The translations under genes and the position numbers were made by a program. The notes beneath the pieces were generated by a model. The model searched no databases. It saw nothing but the letters and a program-made list of their open reading frames with translations, and was not told where the DNA came from. Positions 57,196 to 64,000 of a DNA stretch of 64,000 bases are shown in pieces (position 1 is the stretch's first letter; the number at the start of each line of letters is the position of its first letter). Source of the DNA: Mesorhizobium sp. (GTDB lineage Bacteria; Pseudomonadota; Alphaproteobacteria; Rhizobiales; Rhizobiaceae); NCBI RefSeq assembly GCF_017306545.1, contig NZ_JAFKID010000004.1, forward strand, positions 124,001-188,000, given 5' to 3'.

Positions 57196-58212
57196 GTGGG
57201 CGTTGTGGTCAATCTCGAAGACGGAAAGCGGGAAGCCGCGTCGATCAAGCATCTGGTCGACCTGACGGCGGCCGACATGGCGCGCGTCAATGAATTGATC
57301 CTGTCGAAAGCCGGTTCGGACGTCGAGATGATCCCGCAGATCGCCAACCATCTGATTTCGTCGGGCGGCAAGCGCCTGCGCCCGATGGTGACGCTCGCCG
57401 CCGCGCAGATGTTCGGCTATGCCGGCGACGGCCACGTCAAGCTCGCCATGGCGGTAGAGTTCATGCACACCGCCACCCTGTTGCACGACGACGTGGTGGA
57501 TGAAAGCGGCATGCGCCGCGGCAAGAAGACGGCCCGCATGATCTGGGGCAACCAGGCGAGCGTGCTGGTCGGCGACTATCTGCTCGGCCAGGCTTTCCGC
57601 GTCATGGTGGACGTCGGCTCGCTCGACGCGCTGGACATCCTGTCGAGCGCGGCTTCGGTGATTGCCGAGGGCGAGGTCATGCAGCTCGCCGCCGCCAAGA
57701 ACCTCGAAACCACCGAGGACGAGCACTTCGCCGTCATCAAGGCGAAGACGGCGGCGCTGTTTTCGGCCGCCGCCGAAGTCGGCCCGGTCATCGCGTCCGC
57801 CAGCCGCACGGACCGCGCGGCGTTGCGCTCCTACGGCATGAATCTCGGCCTTGCCTTCCAGCTTATCGACGATGCGCTGGATTACGGCGGCTCCTCCACG
57901 GACCTCGGCAAGAACGTCGGCGACGATTTCCGCGAGGGCAAGGTGACGCTGCCGGTGATTCTCGCCTATCGGCGCGGCACGGCGGCCGAGCGCGCCTTCT
58001 GGAAGAAGGCGATCGAGGACAACCAGGCCGACGAGGCGGGGCTGGAAAAGGCGATCGGCCTGATGGCGCGCCACGCCGCGATCGCCGATACGATCGGCAG
58101 GGCACGGCATTTCGGCGAGATCGCCCGCGATGCGCTGGCGCCGCTGGAGGCGACGCCGCAGAAGTCGGCGCTGATCGACGTCATCGACTTCTGCATCAGC
58201 CGGGTGAATTGA
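57196..58212 (+). CDS. Polyprenyl diphosphate synthase (likely ubiquinone side-chain synthase)
   Basis: A 338-residue trans-prenyltransferase with both aspartate-rich motifs (LLHDDVVDESG, about 96-106, and LIDDALDYGG, about 223-232) and the KRLRPMV segment. Alphaproteobacteria of this order make ubiquinone-10, so a decaprenyl chain is the likely product; the length is not read from the sequence. Start is GTG with GGAG 8 bases upstream. Divergent from the hydrolase gene across a 182-bp gap that includes both promoters. Confidence 0.88.
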   Translation: MGVVVNLEDGKREAASIKHLVDLTAADMARVNELILSKAGSDVEMIPQIANHLISSGGKRLRPMVTLAAAQMFGYAGDGHVKLAMAVEFMHTATLLHDDVVDESGMRRGKKTARMIWGNQASVLVGDYLLGQAFRVMVDVGSLDALDILSSAASVIAEGEVMQLAAAKNLETTEDEHFAVIKAKTAALFSAAAEVGPVIASASRTDRAALRSYGMNLGLAFQLIDDALDYGGSSTDLGKNVGDDFREGKVTLPVILAYRRGTAAERAFWKKAIEDNQADEAGLEKAIGLMARHAAIADTIGRARHFGEIARDALAPLEATPQKSALIDVIDFCISRVN

Positions 58213-58373
58213 GCGGCGGGTGCCGCTCATGGTTTGCGTTTTATTAATCGCCTGACCCGATTGTGAATTCGGGCTCGGTTGAAGCATGATCGCAAAAAGG
58301 CCATGCTTTGCCCCGATTAGGCTTGCCGGAAAGCCCTGCCACGGCCGGGCCATGCCCGTTGGAAAGGAATACA

Positions 58374-60152
58374 ATGCGGCAAAGACGCGCTCGCTGGCTT
58401 TCGGGCCTTGCTGTCCTCGCGGTGCTGACGGCGTTCGCTCAGCCGGGGCAAGCGGAGGACAAGAAAGCCCCGCCGCTGCAAATCACGTCCTTCTCGGGCG
58501 CTTTCCTGGCCGCGCGCGTCGCCGAGGCCGACAACGATCTCGACAACGCCATCGACTTCTATAAGCAGGCGCTTGCCTTTGCCCCCGACGATACGTCGCT
58601 CCAGCAGAGCGTCATGCTGTCGCTGATCGCGCAGGGGCGTTTCGACGAGGCGCTGCCTTACGCCGACAAGCTCAAGGAGGTGCCGGACGTCGAGCGCTTC
58701 TCGCGGCTGGTGCTGGCGGTCGATTCCTTCAAGAAGAAGGATTACGAGAAGGCGCAATACTGGCTGAAGCTGTCCGTCGCCGCCGATATCGACAAGCTGA
58801 TCGCCGGCGTCATGACCGGCTGGGCGACGGAGGGCGCCGGCCACGGCGCCGAGGCGCTCGCTTACGTCGACAAGCTGGACGGGCCGGAGTGGTTCGACCT
58901 GTTCAAGTCCTGCCATCGCGCCCTGATCGCAGATGCGGCCGGCATGAACGACAAAGCCGGCGAGCTTTACGCGGCGGTCGTGCAGGATACGGCGGCCGGC
59001 GGCGCGGCGCCCGAGACGTGGATGCGCTGTGCGCAGGCCTATTCCTCCTTCCTGGCCCGCCATGGCGACAAGGACAAGGCGCTGGCCGTGCTCGACCAGG
59101 CTGAAACCTTCGCCCCCGGCAAGCCGGAGATCGTGGCGCTGCGCAAGCAGATCGGCGAGGGCGGCAAGCCGCAGCCGCTGGTCGCCACGCCGGCCGACGG
59201 GGCTTCCGAAATCCTCCTCGACCTCGCCACCGCGCTCAATCGCGGCGGCGGCGAGCCGTTCGTGCGTCTCTATCTCGAATATGCGCTGGCGCTGAAACCG
59301 GGCAGCGACGCGGCGCTGATCCAGCTTGCCTCGGTCGCCGAGCAGTTGAAGGACGGCAAGCGGGCGATCGAACTTTACAAGCAGATTCCGGCGGATTCGC
59401 CGCTGAAGGAGATCGCCGACCTGCAACTCGGCCTGAACCTTGCCGACCTCGACCGCAACGACGAGGCGATCGCGCATCTCAAGGTGCTGGTCGATGCCCA
59501 CCCCGACGACATGCGCGGTTATCTGGCGCTGGGCGGCGTTTATTCGGCCAAGCAGGATTTTAGGTCCGCGGCCAACCTCTACGACCAGGCCGCCGAGCGG
59601 CTGAAGGCGCCGACCAAGGCCAACTGGAACATCTTCTACCAGCGCGGCATCGCCTATGAGCGGCTGAAGGAATGGCCCAAGGCCGAGCCGAATTTCCGCA
59701 AGGCGCTGGAACTTTATCCCGACCAGCCGCAGGTGTTGAACTATCTCGGCTATTCCTGGGTCGATCAGGGCACCAACCTCAAGGAAGCCCTTCAGATGAT
59801 CCAGAAGGCGGTCGATCTCAGGCCGAGCGACGGCTACATCGTCGATTCGCTCGGCTGGGCCTATTACAAGCTCGGCCGCTACGACGACGCCGTGCGCGAG
59901 ATGGAGCGCGCCGTCTCGCTGAAGCCGGAAGATCCGGTGCTGAACGACCATCTCGGCGACGTCTACTGGCGCGTCGGCCGCAAGCTGGAGGCGACCTACC
60001 AGTGGCGCACCGCGCGCGACCTGAAGCCGGACCCCGACGTGCTCGCCACCATCGAGCAGAAGCTGCGCGAAGGCCTGCCTCCGGTTGAAAAGAACACCGC
60101 GCAGGAGATGCAGAAGCCGAAGCCCGCCCCGACGCCCGCGCCGAAGGGGTGA
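58374..60152 (+). CDS. Exported tetratricopeptide-repeat protein
   Basis: A 592-residue protein with a signal peptide (about 1-29, ending GQA) and roughly a dozen TPR motifs along the whole mature part (for example AEPNFRKALELYPDQPQVLNYLGYSWVD, parts only: FRKALELYPDQPQVL). The C-terminus is Pro/Lys-rich. TPR proteins of this size act in the periplasm or outer membrane as assembly scaffolds. Ribosome-binding site AAAGGAATAC precedes the ATG. Confidence 0.83.
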   Translation: MRQRRARWLSGLAVLAVLTAFAQPGQAEDKKAPPLQITSFSGAFLAARVAEADNDLDNAIDFYKQALAFAPDDTSLQQSVMLSLIAQGRFDEALPYADKLKEVPDVERFSRLVLAVDSFKKKDYEKAQYWLKLSVAADIDKLIAGVMTGWATEGAGHGAEALAYVDKLDGPEWFDLFKSCHRALIADAAGMNDKAGELYAAVVQDTAAGGAAPETWMRCAQAYSSFLARHGDKDKALAVLDQAETFAPGKPEIVALRKQIGEGGKPQPLVATPADGASEILLDLATALNRGGGEPFVRLYLEYALALKPGSDAALIQLASVAEQLKDGKRAIELYKQIPADSPLKEIADLQLGLNLADLDRNDEAIAHLKVLVDAHPDDMRGYLALGGVYSAKQDFRSAANLYDQAAERLKAPTKANWNIFYQRGIAYERLKEWPKAEPNFRKALELYPDQPQVLNYLGYSWVDQGTNLKEALQMIQKAVDLRPSDGYIVDSLGWAYYKLGRYDDAVREMERAVSLKPEDPVLNDHLGDVYWRVGRKLEATYQWRTARDLKPDPDVLATIEQKLREGLPPVEKNTAQEMQKPKPAPTPAPKG

Positions 60153-60444
60153 GAACCCGGTCCGCCTTCGGCGGATCGAAAGGTCCGGTGGACCTTTCGA
60201 AGGGTTCGAACGCCCGGGAGCTGCCGGAGGCAGCGGGTCTCGGGCCGGGCGCCATTGCGCGTCGGGCGGCAGCCTGAAAGCGCCGCAGCCGGCAAGAATA
60301 CGCCAATTGCCTCGGGAATTACTGGAGGGCGCCGCCGCGCGTCGGGCAGCCTGAATGCGCCGCAGCCGGCAAGCCACCACCGGCGGCGGTCTTCCGATCG
60401 GCGCCTCTCAGGCCTTCCCGCAGCCTTCCTCTGCCCCCCTCGGC
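60153..60444. repeat. Intergenic hairpins and tandem-like direct repeat after the TPR gene
   Basis: Two hairpins lie near the TPR stop: CCGCCTTCGGCGG at about 60162-60174 and CGAAAGGTCC-GGT-GGACCTTTCG at 60177-60199. A 46-49-bp direct repeat follows (60248-60296 and 60328-60373), each copy containing CGCGTCGGGC and GCCGCAGCCGGCAAG, with one small indel. The region has no gene. Confidence 0.65.
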
Positions 60445-60906
60445 TCAGAACATCTTCCGATAGACCACGAAGCCCGAATGTTCGGCGACCTTGTTATACA
60501 GCGCCTGCGCCGTGTGGTTGGTTTCGTGCGTCAGCCAGTAGACGCGCGGCGCGCCTGCGGCCGAGGCCCGTTCGTAGACGGCTTCGATCAGCGCGCGGCC
60601 TACGCCCTGGCCGCGCGTCGTTTCGTCGGTGAACAGGTCCTGCAAGTAGCAGTTCGGCGCGATCGATATGGTGCTGCGATGGAAGAGGTAGTGCACGAGG
60701 CCGACCAGCCCGCCGTCCTTTTCCGCCACGAGACAGTGAACCGGCTCATAGGCGTCGAAGAAGCGCGTCCAGGTCGTGCGGGTGATCTCGTCCGCAAGCC
60801 GGGTGGCGCCGGCCCGGCCGTAAAAGGCGTTGTAGCCGTCCCACAGCGGCAGCCAGTTCTCGAAGTCGGTCGGCTTGGCGGGGCGGACGAGCAGATTGCC
60901 GGACAT
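60445..60906 (-). CDS. GNAT-family N-acetyltransferase
   Basis: A 153-residue acetyltransferase of the GNAT fold. The acetyl-CoA-binding loop is TRGQGVGRALIEAVY (about 98-112) preceded by NCYLQDLFTDE; a Tyr near the end (QALYNKVAEHSGF) is the usual general acid. Substrate unknown. AGGAGAAAC precedes the ATG at 60906. Confidence 0.85.
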   Translation of the reverse strand: MSGNLLVRPAKPTDFENWLPLWDGYNAFYGRAGATRLADEITRTTWTRFFDAYEPVHCLVAEKDGGLVGLVHYLFHRSTISIAPNCYLQDLFTDETTRGQGVGRALIEAVYERASAAGAPRVYWLTHETNHTAQALYNKVAEHSGFVVYRKMF

Positions 60907-61064
60907 GGGTTTCTCCTCGATGAAGGCTGCCTGCGTTAGCCGCGGCAAGCTTGTGCGGCAATGGGCCAGTTTTCACAAACCCTTCGTGCCGGCCGCCTTT
61001 GCTTGACGACCGGCGACCGTCTCTCTAGGGAAGGCCGCATCCCGCCCTTGCCCCAGAGGCTGCC

Positions 61065-62015
61065 GTGACCGCCGAATTGCCCGCCCATATGCACCCCAGC
61101 CGCTCGTTCCAGGGGCTGATCCTGACGCTGCACGACTACTGGGCGAATTACGGTTGCGTCGTGCTCCAGCCCTACGACATGGAGGTCGGCGCCGGCACCT
61201 TCCATCCGGCGACGACGCTGCGCGCGCTCGGGCCGAAGGCCTGGAACGCCGCTTATGTGCAGCCGTCGCGCCGGCCGAAGGACGGCCGCTACGGCGAGAA
61301 CCCCAACCGCTTGCAGCATTATTACCAGTATCAGGTCATCCTGAAGCCCAACCCGTCGAATCTTCAGGAGCTTTATCTCGGCTCGCTGGCGGCGATCGGC
61401 ATCGACCCGCTGCTGCACGACATCCGCTTCGTCGAGGACGATTGGGAAAGCCCGACGCTGGGCGCCTGGGGGCTCGGCTGGGAATGCTGGTGCGACGGCA
61501 TGGAAGTGTCGCAATTCACCTATTTCCAGCAGGTCTGCGGCATCGAGTGCGCGCCGGTTGCGGGCGAACTGACCTACGGGTTGGAGCGGCTGGCCATGTA
61601 CGTGCAGGGCGTCGACAACGTCTACGACCTGAACTTCAACGGTCGCGAAGGCGCCGACAAGGTCACGTATGGCGACGTGTTCCTGCAAGCCGAGCAGGAA
61701 TATTCGCGGCACAATTTCGAATATGCCGATACGGCGCGGCTGTTCCGCCATTTCGAGGACGCCGAGAAGGAATGCCTGGCGCTGCTGGCGGCCGGCGCGC
61801 CGCAGGAGGGCGGCGCACACCGCATGGTGCTGCCGGCCTACGACCAGTGCATCAAGGCCTCGCACTCGTTCAACCTGCTCGACGCGCGCGGCGTGATTTC
61901 CGTCACCGAGCGGCAGAGCTACATCCTGCGCGTGCGCAACCTCGCCAAAGCCTGCGGCGAGGCGTTCCTGCTGACCGAGGCCGGCGGGTTCCAGTTGGCA
62001 CGGGAGGCCGCATAA
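61065..62015 (+). CDS. glyQ: Glycyl-tRNA synthetase alpha subunit
   Basis: A 316-residue class II synthetase alpha chain. The opening region [20 protein letters not shown] and the motifs [38 protein letters not shown] (20 residues) are intact and diagnostic. Start is GTG. glyS follows immediately, its ATG one base after the stop. Confidence 0.97.
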   Translation: MTAELPAHMHPSRSFQGLILTLHDYWANYGCVVLQPYDMEVGAGTFHPATTLRALGPKAWNAAYVQPSRRPKDGRYGENPNRLQHYYQYQVILKPNPSNLQELYLGSLAAIGIDPLLHDIRFVEDDWESPTLGAWGLGWECWCDGMEVSQFTYFQQVCGIECAPVAGELTYGLERLAMYVQGVDNVYDLNFNGREGADKVTYGDVFLQAEQEYSRHNFEYADTARLFRHFEDAEKECLALLAAGAPQEGGAHRMVLPAYDQCIKASHSFNLLDARGVISVTERQSYILRVRNLAKACGEAFLLTEAGGFQLAREAA

Positions 62016-64000
62016 ATGCCCGATCTCCTGCTTGAACTCCGCTCTGAGGAAATCCCCGCCCGCATGCAGCGCAAGGCTGCCGGCGATCTGAAGAAGATGG
62101 TGACGGACGGCCTTGTCGATGCCGGCCTGACCTACGAGGCGGCGCGCGAATATTGGACGCCGCGCCGGCTGGTGCTCGACGTTCGCGGGCTGACCGCGCG
62201 CTCGAAGGACGTGCGCGAGGAGATCAAGGGGCCGTCCACCAAGGCGCCGGAACAGGCGGTCCAGGGATTTCTGCGCAAGGCGGGGCTGGCCTCGGTCGCC
62301 GAGGCAGAGGTCCAGTCGGACCCGAAGAAGGGCGATTTCTACGTCGCCCATATCGTCAAGGCCGGCCGTGCGGCGGAGGAGATCATCGCTGCGCTGGTTC
62401 CTGTGGTCATCCGCACCTTCCCGTGGCCGAAGTCGATGCGCTGGGGCGCCGCTTCCGGACCGAAGGGCCTTTCCTACGGCGGCGTCGAGGGGCGCGGCGG
62501 CGAGGCGCTGCACTGGGTGAGGCCGCTGCAATCCATCGTCTGCACCTTCGGGCCTGAGACGGAGGAGCCGGTCGTGGTCGATTTCGAGATCGATGGCATC
62601 CGCTCCGGCAACGTCACCTTCGGCCATCGCTTTCACGCGCCGGGGGCCATCACGGTCAAGCGCTTCGACGATTACGCCGCGAAGCTGGAAGCGGCCAAGG
62701 TCGTCATCGACGCCGAGCGGCGCAAGCAGAGCATTCTGGCGGACGCCAAAAACCTCGCTTTCGCCAACGGCCTCGATCTGGTCGAGGACGAGGCGCTGCT
62801 GGACGAGGTTTCCGGGCTGGTCGAATGGCCGGTCGTGCTGATGGGCGAGTTCGAGCAGGACTTTCTCGCGATCCCGGCGGAGGTCATTCGCCTGACCATC
62901 CGCGCCAACCAGAAATGCTTCGTCACCCGCCCGCAGGGCGAGGCCGAAAACCTCTCCAACCGCTTCCTCGTCACCGCCAATATCGAGGCGAGCGACGGCG
63001 GCGCCGAGATCGCGCGCGGCAACGGCAAGGTGGTGCGCGCGCGCCTGTCCGACGCGCTCTATTTCTGGAAGACCGACCAGTCGGACCTGCCGGATCTCGG
63101 CGCGTTGAAGGCCTCGGCGGCAAAGTTCGGTCTCTACCTGGAAAAGCCGCTCGATCAGCGCATGGCGCGCCTCGACCATCTGAACGTGACTTTCCACGCC
63201 AAGCTTGGCACGCAAGGCGAGCGGGTGGAGCGCATCCGCCGGCTGGCGCGGGAACTGGCGCCGGTCGTCGGCGCGGACCCGGACCTTGCCGGGCGCGCCG
63301 CGGTGCTCGCCAAGGCCGACTTGCAGACCGAAGTTGTTGGCGAGTTCCCCGAACTGCAGGGCGCCATGGGGCGCAAATACGCCCTGCTGCAAGGTGAAAA
63401 TCCGTCCGTGGCGGCGGCACTTGAAGACCACTACAAGCCGCAAGGCCCGTCCGACCGCGTGCCGACCGATCCGGTGTCGATCGCTGTGGCACTGGCCGAC
63501 AAGCTCGACACGCTGGCGGGCTTCTGGGCTATCGACGAAAAGCCGACGGGCAGCAAGGACCCCTATGCGCTGCGCCGGGCGGCGCTGGGGGTGATCCGGA
63601 TCTTGATCGAGAACGGGGTGCGAGTGAGATTGCTTGCTCGTATTGAAAGGTTATTAATAGAAGCTTTTGAGGAATATAAAAACTCTTGCCTGCTCGCGGT
63701 AATCGATCTTGAAAAACCAAGCAGATATGACGACGAAGACTGGCTCGATATCGAATTTATGAAGACTTTCCGCTTCGGATTGCGACCAATCTCAAGTAGG
63801 CGTGACAATTGGATGCTTACGAGAGACTGGGTAGAGTATCCACCCATTCCCAAACACGCTGCCGACCTCCTCTCCTTCTTTCACGACCGCCTGAAGGTCT
63901 ATCTTCGCGACCAGGGCGCGCGGCACGACCTGATCGATGCGGTGCTGGCGAGCGGAGCGAGCCCCACCTCCCCCTTGAGGGGAGGTCGCGAACCCGAGCG
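62016..64000 (+). CDS. glyS: Glycyl-tRNA synthetase beta subunit, 3'-truncated by window edge, with in-frame insertions
   Basis: The visible 661 codons begin [17 protein letters not shown] and carry the glyS hallmarks GPSTKAP and [33 protein letters not shown] (parts: [23 protein letters not shown]). The frame stays open to the last base and continues past the window. Between about residue 538 and 613 the protein has a strange segment (see the separate entry). After [29 protein letters not shown] (parts only: [22 protein letters not shown]), residues [15 protein letters not shown] come from a palindromic element. The rest of the C-terminal anticodon-binding domain should follow outside the window. 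Confidence 0.92.
   Translation, partial: MPDLLLELRSEEIPARMQRKAAGDLKKMVTDGLVDAGLTYEAAREYWTPRRLVLDVRGLTARSKDVREEIKGPSTKAPEQAVQGFLRKAGLASVAEAEVQSDPKKGDFYVAHIVKAGRAAEEIIAALVPVVIRTFPWPKSMRWGAASGPKGLSYGGVEGRGGEALHWVRPLQSIVCTFGPETEEPVVVDFEIDGIRSGNVTFGHRFHAPGAITVKRFDDYAAKLEAAKVVIDAERRKQSILADAKNLAFANGLDLVEDEALLDEVSGLVEWPVVLMGEFEQDFLAIPAEVIRLTIRANQKCFVTRPQGEAENLSNRFLVTANIEASDGGAEIARGNGKVVRARLSDALYFWKTDQSDLPDLGALKASAAKFGLYLEKPLDQRMARLDHLNVTFHAKLGTQGERVERIRRLARELAPVVGADPDLAGRAAVLAKADLQTEVVGEFPELQGAMGRKYALLQGENPSVAAALEDHYKPQGPSDRVPTDPVSIAVALADKLDTLAGFWAIDEKPTGSKDPYALRRAALGVIRILIENGVRVRLLARIERLLIEAFEEYKNSCLLAVIDLEKPSRYDDEDWLDIEFMKTFRFGLRPISSRRDNWMLTRDWVEYPPIPKHAADLLSFFHDRLKVYLRDQGARHDLIDAVLASGASPTSPLRGGREPE
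63628..63854 (+). other. AT-rich in-frame segment within glyS
   Basis: About 75 codons between [21 protein letters not shown]-type conserved sequence and the conserved [12 protein letters not shown]. By eye it is far more AT-rich than the surrounding gene (runs such as TTATTAATAG and GAATATAAAAAC) and uses A/T-ending codons that are rare here. The encoded peptide ([32 protein letters not shown]) resembles no GlyS motif known to me. There is no stop or frameshift, so it is translated. Confidence 0.75.
63966..63986. repeat. Palindromic element inside glyS
   Basis: ACCTCCCC (63966-63973) and GGGGAGGT (63979-63986) are perfect 8-bp arms around CTTGA. It is the typical head of GC-rich palindromes common in Mesorhizobium-like genomes, here within the glyS reading frame at its visible end; the element probably extends beyond the window. 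Confidence 0.7.

Noticed and set aside
58317-60380. 687-codon open frame antisense to the TPR gene
   Set aside because: Shadow frame; low-complexity translation, and the TPR protein has a signal peptide and ribosome-binding site.
60936-63443. 835-codon open frame antisense to glyQ/glyS
   Set aside because: A GC-rich shadow of two essential genes; the translation is Arg/His/Leu-rich and matches no family.
63601-64000. glyS as a frameshifted pseudogene
   Set aside because: Codon-by-codon reading shows an uninterrupted frame with conserved sequence resuming after the AT-rich segment.

Overview
The window looks like a chromosomal segment of a high-GC alphaproteobacterium of the order Hyphomicrobiales (Rhizobiales), most like Mesorhizobium, Aminobacter or relatives. 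The evidence is the set of recognisable families and their order: rpsT-dnaA-dnaN-recF, irr facing fabA-fabB-fabI, a Tad/Cpa pilus cluster, a split glyQ/glyS glycyl-tRNA synthetase, and the dispersed palindrome common in Rhizobiales genomes. This assignment is inference from gene content; no search was run.

Layout. 1-10,000 is translation and RNA machinery: the 3' part of trmB, then rimP-nusA-(YlxR/L7Ae-like)-infB-rbfA-truB, followed by a CorA-type metal channel. A flavin reductase gene and a tiny reverse-strand gene lie between trmB and rimP, and a terminator-like hairpin precedes rimP. 10,100-13,400 is a tungstate uptake operon (tupB-tupC-tupA) with a divergent DNA-binding/ligand-binding regulator. 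13,400-17,900 holds rpsO and pnp, with a known type of palindrome in the pnp leader, plus an RsmC-like methyltransferase. 17,900-24,600 has an EAL protein with a degenerate GGDEF motif, the fabA-fabB-fabI unsaturated fatty acid operon, irr, an SH3 protein and a 2-hydroxyacid dehydrogenase. 24,700-35,700 is a long reverse-strand run: deoB, mutM, an enoyl-CoA hydratase, rpsT, dnaA, dnaN, recF, a MoeB/ThiF-type enzyme and a fused aconitase X.

35,800-48,500 starts with an orphan PhnD-like binding protein. The Tad pilus locus follows: TadE/TadG-like proteins and a small CpaC-N-like protein on the reverse strand, then cpaA, cpaB-C-D-E-F, tadB and tadC forward, and the lipoprotein tadD converging on them. 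No Flp pilin gene is visible. 48,600-64,000 has an M17 aminopeptidase, a MarR regulator, an NlpC/P60 protein, moaB-ispE, sppA, a tRNA methyltransferase, a DUF2007 protein, an Abhydrolase_9 membrane protein, a polyprenyl diphosphate synthase, a TPR protein, a GNAT enzyme, glyQ and the start of glyS.

The most unusual signal is a family of GC-rich palindromic (REP/BIME-like) elements. Several are intergenic, but one lies in frame in the linker of the aconitase X protein, another supplies that gene's stop codon, and another lies in frame near the end of visible glyS. Just upstream of the last, glyS also carries an AT-rich in-frame segment unlike everything around it. No tRNA, rRNA, insertion sequence, prophage or CRISPR array was seen.
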